From positions 59,700 through 123,699 of the forward strand of contig JAAVIC010000002.1 of assembly GCA_014799385.1 (NCBI GenBank): DNA of 64,000 nt. The letters run 5' to 3'. The stretch comes from Oscillospiraceae bacterium. Its GTDB lineage: Bacteria > Bacillota > Clostridia > Oscillospirales > Ruminococcaceae. This document shows positions 52,623-62,297 of the stretch, piece by piece. Below the pieces are notes generated by a model that was given only the letters and a program-made list of their open reading frames with translations, was not told the origin of the DNA and searched no databases. Within the stretch, counting starts at the first letter, position 1, and the number at the start of each line of letters is the position of its first letter. Position numbers and translations under genes: made by a program.

Positions 52623-54380
52623 ATGTATTATAACGCAGTTAAGGAAGCAAAGACCGAGATTAAGCACATTATAATGGACGCGCTTGGGCGGCTTGTCGGA
52701 GAAGAGAAAATCCCGGCAGAGCCGCTGCCCGTGTTTCAGATTACGATTCCGCAGGACAGCGCGCACGGAGATTTTTCCGCGAATGTCGCGTTGGTGTCCG
52801 CGAAGGTGCTTAAAACCAATCCCCGCGCATTGGCGGCGCAGATTGCGGAATCCGCGGTATTGGAAGGTACGGGCTTTGAGAAGATCGAGGTCGCCGGTCC
52901 GGGATTTTTGAACTTCTTTTTGGGAACTAACTGGTTCGGTGGAGTGGTAAGAAATGTAAACACGCTTGGCGCGGACTACGGAAAGACGGATTTGGGCAGC
53001 GGAAAGCGCGTATTGGTGGAATTCGTTTCGGCGAATCCCACGGGACCTATGCACATCGGAAACGCGCGCGGCGGAGCTATCGGCGATTGCCTTGCTTCGG
53101 TGCTTCAGGCTGCGGGTTTCCAAGCCGATAGGGAGTTTTACATCAATGACGCGGGAAATCAGATCGCCAAGTTCGGAAAGTCGCTGTCGCTGCGCTATGT
53201 GCAGATTTGCAGCGATGATGGGCAGAAGGTTATCGCAGAGTTCGGCGATGATATGGAGAAATTCACCGCTGCGATTTACAATGATACCGAGAAGTTCCCG
53301 ATGCCCGATGACGTATACCTCGGAACGGATATTATCGAACACGCTAAGAATTACTATGACCGGAACGACGGAAATACTTTCGCTTCCGCTTCCGAAGAGG
53401 CGCGGCAGACCGCTCTGGTGGAGTTCGCGCTTCCGTTGAACGAGGCGCGTTTGGAAACGGATCTGCTTAAATATCGTATCAAGTATGACAATTGGTTTAA
53501 GGAGAGCAGCCTGCACAACAGCGGCGCAGTGAGCGAGGTTATCGAACATCTCAAGGCGGGCGGACATACCTATGAAAAGGACGGCGCTCTGTGGCTGAAT
53601 GCTATGGAACTGGGCGGCGAGCAGGATTTCGTGCTTGTGCGCTCAAACGGTTTCCCGACATATATCGTGCCGGATATTGCGTACCATTACAATAAGCTCA
53701 TAACCCGTGGTTATGACACGGCTATAAACGTTCTCGGCGCTGATCACCACGGCTATGTAAAGCGTATGAGAATCTGCCTTCAGGCGATGGGAATCGACGA
53801 GAAGCGTCTGGACGTTGTTATGTGCCAGATGGTGAATCTCGTGCGCGATGGGGAAGTTGTAAAGCTCTCCAAGCGTTCGGGTAAGGCGATTACGCTGACC
53901 ACACTGCTTGATGAGGTTCCGATTGACGCTGCGCGGTTCTTTTTCAATCTGCGCGATACCACCACTCAGCTTGACTTTGATTTGGACCTGGCTGTCGAGG
54001 AAAGCTCCAAGAATCCCGTTTACTATGTTCAGTATGCGCACGCACGTATTTGCCGCGTGTTGGAGAAGATGGCTGAGGACGGCGCGGAGTACACGGATGG
54101 AGCAGTAAAGTATTCCGAGTCGGCGGAGTTGTCGCTTGTGCGTAAGATTTCCGAGCTTCCGGAGCTGATAAACGAGGCGGCGGAGGAATACAGTCCGTTT
54201 AAGCTGACAAAATATGTATATGAGTTGGCGCAGGACTTCCACAAGTTTTACGATACATGCACCATTAAAGACGCGGAAGACGATGTGAAACTCTCGCGTC
54301 TGGCGCTGTGCAAGGCGACAAAAACGGTTATCAACAACGTTCTTACATTGTTGAAGATAGACGCCCCCGAAAAGATGTAG
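52623..54380 (+). CDS. argS: Arginyl-tRNA synthetase
   Basis: 585 aa class I synthetase. N-terminal Add1 domain (ITIPQDSAHGDFSANVALVSAK), HIGH as GPMHIGNARGGAIGD near residue 141, and the KMSK-like KLSKRSGKAITL. C-terminal anticodon-binding domain with YVQYAHARICRVLEK. Downstream of the DUF1934 gene by 9 bp. AGGTG precedes the ATG. Confidence 0.97.
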   Translation: MYYNAVKEAKTEIKHIIMDALGRLVGEEKIPAEPLPVFQITIPQDSAHGDFSANVALVSAKVLKTNPRALAAQIAESAVLEGTGFEKIEVAGPGFLNFFLGTNWFGGVVRNVNTLGADYGKTDLGSGKRVLVEFVSANPTGPMHIGNARGGAIGDCLASVLQAAGFQADREFYINDAGNQIAKFGKSLSLRYVQICSDDGQKVIAEFGDDMEKFTAAIYNDTEKFPMPDDVYLGTDIIEHAKNYYDRNDGNTFASASEEARQTALVEFALPLNEARLETDLLKYRIKYDNWFKESSLHNSGAVSEVIEHLKAGGHTYEKDGALWLNAMELGGEQDFVLVRSNGFPTYIVPDIAYHYNKLITRGYDTAINVLGADHHGYVKRMRICLQAMGIDEKRLDVVMCQMVNLVRDGEVVKLSKRSGKAITLTTLLDEVPIDAARFFFNLRDTTTQLDFDLDLAVEESSKNPVYYVQYAHARICRVLEKMAEDGAEYTDGAVKYSESAELSLVRKISELPELINEAAEEYSPFKLTKYVYELAQDFHKFYDTCTIKDAEDDVKLSRLALCKATKTVINNVLTLLKIDAPEKM

Positions 54381-54414
54381 AATTGTCGGAAGTATAAAAG
54401 GAGAATCAGCATTA

Positions 54415-57063
54415 ATGTATAAGTTGGAGAAAAAATATTACAAAAAAGCGTTCTTCACCGCGCTGATAATGGCATTGGTGATGTATTTGCCGTTTGTGAT
54501 TATTGACAGAGGATATTTCATCTTCTATGGCGATTACAACGCTCAGCAAATCCCGTTCTTTAAGATGTGCGTTCAGGCGGTTCACAACGGAACAATAGGT
54601 TGGGATTGGCACACCGACCTTGGTGCGAATTTCTTTGGAAGCTACACCTACTACACACTCGGAAGCCCGTTCTTTTGGATTATGACGCTGTTTCCCGCGT
54701 CTGTTTCGCAGTATCTGATGATGCCGCTGCTGTGTGTAAAGTTCGGACTGTTTTCGCTGTTCGCGTTTATGTATATCAGGCGGTTTGTTGCCAAGCCGCA
54801 AACCGCGTTAATAGGCGGAATCCTCTACGCGTTTTCGAGCTTTAACCTGTATAACATCTTCTTTCAGTTTCAAGACGCGTATATCTGGTTTCCGCTGCTG
54901 CTTATCGGGCTTGAGGAAGCGGTGATCAACAAGCGGCGCGGACTGTTCGCGCTGGCGGTAGCAATAAACGCGTTGGCGAATTACTTCTTCTTTGTTCAGG
55001 AATGTGTGTTCCTTGTAATCTATTTCTTGTGCCGATTCGCGATGGATAAACGTTTTTCCGTTAAAGTGCGGGATTTCTTTGGGTTGGCATTCGAGAGCGT
55101 TTTGGGCGTGGTTATGGCAGGAGTGCTGTTTATTCCGTCAATTTACCAGGTATTGGACGTTCCGCGTTCGCATTCGATGCTTTCGGATTGGAACTTCCTG
55201 TTCTTCTCTAATGAGCAGAGATACGGCTTGCTTTTGGAAAATACGTTTTTCCCGCCCGAGGTAGCCGCGCGAAATTCTATGTTTACCGAAGCAAACGCAA
55301 AGTGGTCAAGTGTGGCGCTGTATCTGCCGCTGTTCTCAATGGCGGGCGTAATCGCGTTTATAAAGGACAAGAAGGGTCACTGGGCGCGGGTGTTGATTGC
55401 CATATGTATTGTAATGGCGTTTGTACCGGGACTGAATGCCGCGTTTACGCTGCTCAACAGCAATTACTACACGCGTTGGTTCTATATGCCGGAACTGATT
55501 ATGTGCCTGGCAACGGTTTACGTCCTCGAAAACGAGGAGCTGGATATGAAGTCCGGCTGTAAGTCGTGTGCTGTTGTGGTTGTGCTGATGAGTGTGCTGG
55601 CACTGCTGTCGCCGTTTACCCAAAAGACCAAAAACTCGGCCGGCGAGGAAATCACAAACATTATTCCGCGCTTCCAAAACAATATGAGTCCTGCGGTGTG
55701 GGTGCAGATAGCGATTGCAGCCGCGATGCTTGTGGTGTTGTATATCCTGATGCGTTTCCGCCCGAGATTTACATGGAACGAATTTATGAAACGCGCCACG
55801 GCAGTGACAATAGTGTGTTCGTTGGGATTGGGCTACTACTTTGTAGGTTACGGTCGCGCAATCGGTCCGAAAGTCGGGCGTTATAATATGATGGTGGACG
55901 CGAAGTTCTCCATTGATGATCCGGATTTTTATCGAATCGAGGGCATTAACGAAACCAACAATGTAAATATGTTCTGGGGAATGAGTTCTCTTAAGAGCTT
56001 TACCTCGATTATTCCCGGGTCGACATTCGAACTGTACGATTTGCTCGGAATAACCCGCACGGTAAATTCCGCGCCGGATCACAACCGTTACGCGTTCAGA
56101 GCGTTTTCGCGCGTGAAATATATAATGATTCCGAATGATATGAGCAAGAGCAGCCGCGAAAGCGCCCTTAAAGATCTCGCTATTTACGAGTATATGGAAA
56201 CCCAAGGTAATTACGATATCTACAAGACGGAGTACGCTCTTCCGATGGGATTTGCGTATGATGATTACCTCTTGCAGGAGGACGTAAAGGACAACCGCAA
56301 GGTGGATAATTTGATTGTCCGCGCGGCGGTTCTGACTGAGGAGCAATCAAAGAAGTACGCGGATATTCTGAATCCGCTTGACCCAACCGATACCGGAATC
56401 ATCACGCTTGAACGTTTCAAGAGCGATGCCGGAAACCGCATTGCTGAGGGAGTTCAGCAGTTCTCCATCAACAGGAACGGGTTCACGGCGGTAAGCGATT
56501 ACGATTCCGAAAAGTTGGTGGTATTCAGCGTTCCGTATTGCAAGGGTTGGTCTGCGACCGTAAACGGGCAGCCGGTTGAGGTTGACAAGATAAATGCCGG
56601 TTTGTGCGGAATCCGTGTGCCGGAGGGCAGATGCGATATTTCGTTTACCTATGAAACACCGGGTCTGAAGATCGGCATTATTATGACGGTTGGCGGAATC
56701 GTGATTTTCGCGGCGTATATCTGGTTCTTTGTGTACAGAAAGCGTCAGCGCGGCAACAGATACGCTCATTTGTACGAGCTCACTCAGGTTGAGGGAATCA
56801 AGGCGCACAACTCCTATATCGGGCAGATTTCCGAACAGATATACACCTGTCCCGAGCGCGATGAAAACTCTTCAGCCGATCAAGAAATGCAGTTCCCCGA
56901 AATTGAGGAGAACTTTATGCTTGATAAGCGCGTTGATTACAGCCGGAAAAGTCCCAAAGAGCGCAGCTCTCACATAACCGAGGACGATGAGGCTTATCGC
57001 GTTATGGAAGAGTTGGATATGAAGAAACAAGTGGACGAGGAAAACAGCGGCGAGGAGAATTGA
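54415..57063 (+). CDS. YfhO-family membrane protein
   Basis: 882 aa, start after AAAGGAG. About 12-14 membrane segments. GDYNAQQIPFFKMCVQAVHNG near the N-terminus and the large extracellular loop are YfhO marks; in Bacillus YfhO acts in glycosylation of lipoteichoic acid. The last 130 residues are a charged cytosolic tail (SRKSPKERSSHITEDDEAYRV), longer than usual. Transfers sugars from a lipid carrier, by family inference. Confidence 0.88.
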   Translation: MYKLEKKYYKKAFFTALIMALVMYLPFVIIDRGYFIFYGDYNAQQIPFFKMCVQAVHNGTIGWDWHTDLGANFFGSYTYYTLGSPFFWIMTLFPASVSQYLMMPLLCVKFGLFSLFAFMYIRRFVAKPQTALIGGILYAFSSFNLYNIFFQFQDAYIWFPLLLIGLEEAVINKRRGLFALAVAINALANYFFFVQECVFLVIYFLCRFAMDKRFSVKVRDFFGLAFESVLGVVMAGVLFIPSIYQVLDVPRSHSMLSDWNFLFFSNEQRYGLLLENTFFPPEVAARNSMFTEANAKWSSVALYLPLFSMAGVIAFIKDKKGHWARVLIAICIVMAFVPGLNAAFTLLNSNYYTRWFYMPELIMCLATVYVLENEELDMKSGCKSCAVVVVLMSVLALLSPFTQKTKNSAGEEITNIIPRFQNNMSPAVWVQIAIAAAMLVVLYILMRFRPRFTWNEFMKRATAVTIVCSLGLGYYFVGYGRAIGPKVGRYNMMVDAKFSIDDPDFYRIEGINETNNVNMFWGMSSLKSFTSIIPGSTFELYDLLGITRTVNSAPDHNRYAFRAFSRVKYIMIPNDMSKSSRESALKDLAIYEYMETQGNYDIYKTEYALPMGFAYDDYLLQEDVKDNRKVDNLIVRAAVLTEEQSKKYADILNPLDPTDTGIITLERFKSDAGNRIAEGVQQFSINRNGFTAVSDYDSEKLVVFSVPYCKGWSATVNGQPVEVDKINAGLCGIRVPEGRCDISFTYETPGLKIGIIMTVGGIVIFAAYIWFFVYRKRQRGNRYAHLYELTQVEGIKAHNSYIGQISEQIYTCPERDENSSADQEMQFPEIEENFMLDKRVDYSRKSPKERSSHITEDDEAYRVMEELDMKKQVDEENSGEEN

Positions 57064-57064
57064 T

Positions 57065-57604
57065 ATGCATCTGGAAGAAAAGACCATTTCAAGCGAGATG
57101 ATGTACGATGGGAAAATCATCAAGCTGCTGCGCGATTCGGTGGAGCTGGAAAACGGCAAAACCGCGCTCCGCGAGGTGATTAAGCACCCCGGCGGAGTGG
57201 GGATTGTGCCGCTGGACGAGGACAACAATGTTTTGATGGTAAGGCAGTTCCGCTATCCGCACGGAAAGGTTCTGCTCGAAATTCCCGCAGGAAAGCTGGA
57301 GTACGGCGAAAACCCGCGCGAGTGCGGTCTGCGTGAACTCAAGGAAGAAACGGGCTGCACCTGCGATTCGTTTGAGTATCTCGGAAACTTGATTCCCACA
57401 CCCGCCTACGATACCGAGGTGATCCATATGTATCTGGCGCGCGGACTTCATTCCGGTGAACAGAATCCCGATGAGGACGAGTTCCTGGAGATAGAAAAAA
57501 TTCCGCTCGAAAAAGCGGTGGAAATGATTATGAACAACGAAATCGCCGACGCGAAAACGCAGATTGCGCTTCTTAAAACGGCGAAAATGTTGGGAAATCT
57601 GTAA
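57065..57604 (+). CDS. NUDIX hydrolase, ADP-ribose pyrophosphatase-like
   Basis: 179 aa, start after GAGGAG. NUDIX box G-x5-E-x7-REL-x-EE-x-G is seen in GKLEYGENPRECGLRELKEETG. VRQFRYPHGKVLLEIPAGKLE is the ADPRase-type substrate loop. It removes ADP-ribose or nucleotide sugars. It follows the YfhO gene and ends at a terminator. Confidence 0.93.
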   Translation: MHLEEKTISSEMMYDGKIIKLLRDSVELENGKTALREVIKHPGGVGIVPLDEDNNVLMVRQFRYPHGKVLLEIPAGKLEYGENPRECGLRELKEETGCTCDSFEYLGNLIPTPAYDTEVIHMYLARGLHSGEQNPDEDEFLEIEKIPLEKAVEMIMNNEIADAKTQIALLKTAKMLGNL

Positions 57605-57616
57605 ATACAAAATTTC

Positions 57617-57645
57617 GCTCTCCCTCGCCGTTGGTGAGGGAGAGC
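57617..57645. terminator. Terminator between the NUDIX gene and spoVG
   Basis: GCTCTCCCTC, GCCGTTGGT, GAGGGAGAGC: 10-bp stem. On the minus strand it is followed by GAAATTTTG, a weak T-run for spoVG; on the plus strand the tail is A-rich, so it mainly helps spoVG. Confidence 0.75.
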
Positions 57646-57661
57646 AAATAAAATGCGCTTT

Positions 57662-57919
57662 CTATTGTATATAGTTTTGGTAGGCATCAAGTATTTTTTC
57701 TTCGAGTTCTTCGCGGATGTTGGACGAAATCGGGTGGATTATGTCGCGGAAAATTCCGCTGTCCTCGCGGCGGCTTGGCATTGCCACAAACATTCGTTCG
57801 TCACCCTGAACAAGCTTGATATCGTGTATCGCGATCGCGTTGTCGATAGTAATTGATACCACCGCGCGCAGCCTGCCCTCATGCATTGTTTTTCTGATTT
57901 TAATGTCGCTGATTTCCAT
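57662..57919 (-). CDS. spoVG: SpoVG, RNA/DNA-binding regulator
   Basis: 85 aa; ATG chosen because GGAGG lies upstream and the family start MEISDIKIRK is matched. LRAVVSITIDNAIAIHDIKLVQG and MPSRREDSGIFRDIIHPI are the conserved core. It binds nucleic acids and affects sporulation and septum formation. It is divergent from murC, a different neighbour from the usual purR region. Confidence 0.95.
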   Translation of the reverse strand: MEISDIKIRKTMHEGRLRAVVSITIDNAIAIHDIKLVQGDERMFVAMPSRREDSGIFRDIIHPISSNIREELEEKILDAYQNYIQ

Positions 57920-58072
57920 TTTTTCCTCCGTTGATTGCGGATTGCACCGCTTGATTTGACGGTAATATTTTGGGATAAAATTTCCCACTTATTCATATAA
58001 TCTAAAAAATGGCAAAAATATAGGCAACACCGCGAAATCAGCGGATACATCTTAAAGAAACGGGGTTTGATT

Positions 58073-59464
58073 GTGGATAATTTTCTGATAGGCAAAAAGC
58101 ATATCCATTTCATAGGCATTGGCGGAAGCGGAATGTATCCGTTGGCGCAGATTCTGCACACTAATGGGTATTATCTCACCGGTTCGGACAACAACGAAAC
58201 CGCCACGTTGGACGCGGTGCGGAAGATGGGGATTCCTGTGACGCTCGGGCAGCGCGCCGAGAATATCGAGGGCGCGGATTGTATTGTGTTCTCCGCCGCC
58301 ATAATGGAGGACAACCCCGAGCTTATCGCGGCTCGTGAAGCCGAGAAACGCGGTGTTCGGTTAGTGGAGCGCGCCGAGCTGCTCGGTCTGGTGACGGCGC
58401 AGTTTGACAAGGCATTTTGCGTGTGCGGAACTCACGGCAAGACTACAACAAGCTCAATGCTGACGATGATTATGCTCGCCGCTGATATTGACATCTCCAC
58501 GGTTATCGGAGGAAAGCTCCGCGCGATAAACGGCAGCGGCAGGGCGGGGAAGTCCGAGTATATGGTGTGTGAGGCTTGCGAGTTCAAGGACACGTTTTTG
58601 CACCTGTTCCCGAACATTTCCGTGATCCTCAACATCGACCGCGACCATATGGATTACTTCAAGACGATGGACAACCTGAAAAAGTCGTTCGAGAAGTTCT
58701 GCGACCTTACCGATGATTTGATTATCGCGAACGGCGATGACGATAATGTCCGCGAGGTGTTGGAAAATTGCCGGTCCGAGGCGAAGATAATCACGTTCGG
58801 AAAGACGGATTCGAGCGACTTTTACGCGGAAGATGTTCGGCAGATTTCAGATTTTCACTGGCAGTTCAATCTTATGAAGAAGGGTGAATCTCTTGGTGAA
58901 ATTAACATTCACGTTCCTGGGATTCACAATGTGTATAATGCGGTTGCGGCTGCTGCAGCGGCATACTCCGCGGGGATTCCGATGGACGCTGTAAAGAAGG
59001 GGCTTGCGGAATTTACGGGAGCAATGCGGCGGTTTGAACGGTTGGCAGAGGTTGACGGCGTAATATTTGTGGACGACTACGGTCATCACCCCGCCGAAAT
59101 CGCTGCCACGCTCAAGACCGCAAAGGCAATGTCGTTCAAGCGTGTGTGGGTGGTGCACCAGCCGTTCACCTACTCGCGAACCGCGATGCTTCTGGACGAT
59201 TTCGCCGAGGCGCTGTCCATCGCGGACAAAGTGGTTCTCACCGAGATTATGGGAAGCCGCGAAAAGAACACCTACAACATCTATTCCAAGGATCTGGCGG
59301 CAAAAATAGACGGCTGCGTGTGGTTTCCGACATTTGAGGAAGTGGCACAGCACGTTGTAGAGAACGTCCGCGCGGGAGATTTGGTGATTACAACGGGCTG
59401 TGGCGATGTTTACAAGGTCGCGGATATTATGATTGATATGATGAGGAATAAAAATGGAAGATAA
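58073..59464 (+). CDS. murC: UDP-N-acetylmuramate--L-alanine ligase
   Basis: 463 aa from GTG with GGGG at about 7 bp upstream; a TTG two codons earlier touches that site. GIGGSGMYPLAQIL, P-loop GTHGKTTTSSML near residue 120, and the C-terminal FVDDYGHHPAEIAATL are MurC hallmarks. It adds the first residue of the peptidoglycan stem. The next gene overlaps its end by 11 bp. Confidence 0.97.
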   Translation: MDNFLIGKKHIHFIGIGGSGMYPLAQILHTNGYYLTGSDNNETATLDAVRKMGIPVTLGQRAENIEGADCIVFSAAIMEDNPELIAAREAEKRGVRLVERAELLGLVTAQFDKAFCVCGTHGKTTTSSMLTMIMLAADIDISTVIGGKLRAINGSGRAGKSEYMVCEACEFKDTFLHLFPNISVILNIDRDHMDYFKTMDNLKKSFEKFCDLTDDLIIANGDDDNVREVLENCRSEAKIITFGKTDSSDFYAEDVRQISDFHWQFNLMKKGESLGEINIHVPGIHNVYNAVAAAAAAYSAGIPMDAVKKGLAEFTGAMRRFERLAEVDGVIFVDDYGHHPAEIAATLKTAKAMSFKRVWVVHQPFTYSRTAMLLDDFAEALSIADKVVLTEIMGSREKNTYNIYSKDLAAKIDGCVWFPTFEEVAQHVVENVRAGDLVITTGCGDVYKVADIMIDMMRNKNGR

Positions 59465-60827
59465 AATTCGGGAGTTTATTTACTCGAACGAGCGCGAAAT
59501 TGTGCGGAATCTCGCGGAGCTGGTCGCGATTCCGAGCGTAAAGGGTGAACCCTGTAAGGATGCTCCGTTCGGGATCGAACCGAAGGACGCGCTGCTGAAA
59601 ATGCGCGCTTTCTGCGATGAAATGGGATTCAAGACCACGATTTACGGGGACGCGGTTCTTTGCGCGGATTACGGCGAGGATATAGAATTGGGTATTCTGG
59701 CGCATTTGGACGTTGTTCCTGTGCAAGAATCGAACTGGAAAACAAACCCGTTTGAGCTTGTCGAGCGTGACGGCGTTCTGTATGGGCGCGGCGCGATTGA
59801 CGACAAGGGTCCCGCTGTGGCTTCTCTGTGGGCGCTGAAAGCCGTCAAGGAGCTTGGAATCCCGCTGAAGAAAGGCGTTCGGCTGATTTTCGGAACAGAT
59901 GAGGAGAACGGCTCGGAGGATCTGGAAATCTACAAAAAGCACGCGCAATTCCCTCCGAATGTGTTTACTCCCGATGGCTCATTCCCCGTGATAAATATTG
60001 AAAAGGGAATGTTGAGACTGTCGTTTTCGGGAACGCTCGGCGGAAATTTTTCGATAGAGTTCCGCGGCGGAAATATTCCCAATGCCGTTGCCGACAAGGC
60101 AAAAACGATACTGCGCGGTGTTTCTGCGGACAAGGCAAACTCGCTTATAGAGCCGCCCGTTGAGGGAGAGCCTTCTCCGAGGTTCACCGTAAGCGAGCGC
60201 GGAAACGGGACTTTGATTTCTTGTGATGGCAAAGCGGCGCACGCGTCCACTCCCGAAACGGGTATAAATGCCGTGACGGCACTGTTGTCTCTTGTTTCGC
60301 GATTGATGAATGAAGAGATTTTAAGCGGGCTTACGGAGCTGTTCCCGTTCGGTGAAACGGACGGCGCGGCTCTCGGCTTGAAATGCTCGGACGAGAGCGG
60401 CGCGCTCACTTGCGTTTTAAGCACGCTCACGATAGTTCCGAGCGGCGAGATGAGCGGCACGGTAGATATACGTTTTCCGACTTGTACGGATTTGGAATCC
60501 GTAAAAGGAAAAGTGTTCTCCGCGTTGGAAAAAATCGGTCTGAAATGCGAGGTAATTCTCGGAGATGAGCCGCATATTGTTTCCGAGGAAAGCGAGTTCG
60601 TGCGGAAGCTGCTGTCGGTGTACGAACGCGTTGAGGGTGAAAAAGGGCACTGTATAGCCATTGGCGGCGGAACATATGTTCACAATATCCCGGGCGGCGT
60701 GGCATTCGGCGCGGAGCGCGGCGAAACCGACTATCATATGCACGGCGACAACGAGTTCATCACGGTGGACGAGCTGTTGAAGGACGCTGTTTTGTACGCG
60801 AACGCGATTATTGAAATATGTGGATAA
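59454..60827 (+). CDS. M20-family Mn2+-dependent dipeptidase (Sapep/PepV type)
   Basis: 457 aa. Metal ligands: ILAHLDVVPVQESNW, GRGAIDDKGPAVASL, GTDEENGSED, and VFTPDGSFP. The lid domain HASTPETGINAVTALL follows; the C-terminus has HMHGDNEF. It cleaves dipeptides, including those left from peptidoglycan turnover. Coupled to murC by overlap, which fits a cell-wall recycling role by inference. Confidence 0.93.
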   Translation: MEDKIREFIYSNEREIVRNLAELVAIPSVKGEPCKDAPFGIEPKDALLKMRAFCDEMGFKTTIYGDAVLCADYGEDIELGILAHLDVVPVQESNWKTNPFELVERDGVLYGRGAIDDKGPAVASLWALKAVKELGIPLKKGVRLIFGTDEENGSEDLEIYKKHAQFPPNVFTPDGSFPVINIEKGMLRLSFSGTLGGNFSIEFRGGNIPNAVADKAKTILRGVSADKANSLIEPPVEGEPSPRFTVSERGNGTLISCDGKAAHASTPETGINAVTALLSLVSRLMNEEILSGLTELFPFGETDGAALGLKCSDESGALTCVLSTLTIVPSGEMSGTVDIRFPTCTDLESVKGKVFSALEKIGLKCEVILGDEPHIVSEESEFVRKLLSVYERVEGEKGHCIAIGGGTYVHNIPGGVAFGAERGETDYHMHGDNEFITVDELLKDAVLYANAIIEICG

Positions 60828-60875
60828 ATTCACATTTTTTTAAGGAAATTGTAAGAAATTTGTAAGTTTTTCCTA

Positions 60876-60904
60876 TTGATTTTCTTGTCGAACAGTGTTA
60901 TAAT
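60876..60904 (+). promoter_or_regulatory. Predicted promoter of the VanY-type lipoprotein
   Basis: TTGATT (60876-60881), 17 bp, TATAAT (60899-60904), about 75 bp before the start codon. Confidence 0.65.
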
Positions 60905-60978
60905 TTAATTGTTGCAACAATAGTTTTTTGCGGTTCTTCTTGCAAAAAAAGAAAATCCGCGCAAAAGGGGAAATAAAA

Positions 60979-62058
60979 ATGAAGAATAAAATTATCGCGG
61001 CAGCAGTGATTATGGCAATGGCTTTTGGATTGTGTTCATGCAAGGAGTATCACCCCGACACATCGGACGATTCATCTGGTGCGATTTGGACAGGCGGAGA
61101 TTTTGACGGCTCGGGATTCAGACCGACAAAACCGATTTCAACAGAGCCGAATCCCGCGTCAGCAAACGGATCCACAAATTCAGAAAATTCAGAGCCAATT
61201 GACGAGCCTTATGTTGACCCCTTTGAAGAACCTGATACTTCAAGTGACATTCCTATAGGGGAAACCATCAGAATCAAGAACGGCGAGGAGTATGTTGCCA
61301 AAAGCGGCGAAACGATGGTTTTAAGCGGAACTTCGGAAATTGAAGAGGGCGGCTCGCTGACTATCGGAAGCGGTGCGGAGCTGCTGGTTTACGGCGACCT
61401 TAACTTGAACGGAACGCTTGAGATCGGCGGTGAAATGTCGATAGCGAAAAACGCGTCAATAAGCGGTTCGGGACGGATTATTGTTGAGGATTCGTTCGAC
61501 CAGATTAATTGTGACGGTTACGTAACCGCAGAAATCGTTCCTCCCAATCCTATTGAGGTTGACGGAGTTACATATGTCGGCGGAGTACTTGTCGCGAATA
61601 AAATGTACTCTCTGCCCGAGGATTACGGCAGCGGCTTGTCAGGCGAGCTTTGTGCGGCTCTTGATGAAATGCACAACGGTACGGGATATAGCTTTTTAAT
61701 AATGTCCGGGTTTCGCTCCTATGAGGTGCAGAAGAATCTGTTTTGGAGTTATGTGGAGTATGACGGCTACGATAACGCGATTACATACTCCGCGTATCCG
61801 GGTACAAGCGAACACCAGACCGGACTTGCCGTTGATCTGGGCTGGGTGGACGAGCAGTACGCTTACACCGAGGAGGGTATGTGGCTTGCGAAGAACTGTC
61901 AGGATTACGGTTTCATAATCCGATACCCCCAAGGCAAACAACATATCACGGGCTATATTTATGAGCCGTGGCACGTTCGCTATCTCGGGAAAAGCACGGC
62001 AAAACTCGTCCATGACAGCGGCTTGACGCTTGAGGAGTTCCTGCGCGTTGAGGGATGA
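60979..62058 (+). CDS. VanY-type D-Ala-D-Ala carboxypeptidase, predicted lipoprotein
   Basis: 359 aa, start after AAGGGG. A lipoprotein signal with the lipobox LCSC ends at Cys20. Residues about 25-100 are a Ser/Pro/Thr-rich linker, about 110-200 a region of short repeated beta strands (SLTIGSGAELLVYGDLNLNG, TLEIGGEMS) like a beta-helix, and the rest an M15 domain. Zinc ligands are in SEHQTGLAVDLG and EPWHVRYLG. It trims peptidoglycan stem peptides. The beta-helix in front is unusual for VanY. Confidence 0.9.
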   Translation: MKNKIIAAAVIMAMAFGLCSCKEYHPDTSDDSSGAIWTGGDFDGSGFRPTKPISTEPNPASANGSTNSENSEPIDEPYVDPFEEPDTSSDIPIGETIRIKNGEEYVAKSGETMVLSGTSEIEEGGSLTIGSGAELLVYGDLNLNGTLEIGGEMSIAKNASISGSGRIIVEDSFDQINCDGYVTAEIVPPNPIEVDGVTYVGGVLVANKMYSLPEDYGSGLSGELCAALDEMHNGTGYSFLIMSGFRSYEVQKNLFWSYVEYDGYDNAITYSAYPGTSEHQTGLAVDLGWVDEQYAYTEEGMWLAKNCQDYGFIIRYPQGKQHITGYIYEPWHVRYLGKSTAKLVHDSGLTLEEFLRVEG

Positions 62059-62077
62059 TCCAAATAAGTTTACAAAG

Positions 62078-62105
62078 GCGGTTCGCGTTGTCGAGCCGCT
62101 TTTTT
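62078..62105 (+). terminator. Terminator after the VanY-type gene
   Basis: GCGGTTCG, CGTTGT, CGAGCCGC stem (one G-U) followed by TTTTTT. Confidence 0.85.
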
Positions 62106-62148
62106 ACAGCTTTTTCAAAAAATATATGTACAAAATCTATAAAAGCAC

Positions 62149-62177
62149 TTGACAGAATGAAAAATAATTTGTATAAT
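62149..62177 (+). promoter_or_regulatory. Promoter of the large terminal gene
   Basis: TTGACA (62149-62154), 17 bp, TATAAT (62172-62177). A leader of about 115 nt follows, containing a CTTCCGTACTGCGGAAG hairpin before the GGAG site. Confidence 0.82.
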
Positions 62178-62297
62178 AGTTATAAGTGGTAGATTAATCA
62201 TTTTCACTATTGGTTTGGATTATTCCACCTCCATCTAACATCTTTTGGCACAGCTTCCGTACTGCGGAAGTACCAAACTAAGACAAGGAGAAGAATT

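Noticed and set aside
52233..53567. 444-codon minus-strand frame opposite DUF1934 and argS
   Set aside because: Antisense to conserved argS; no start signals or motifs.
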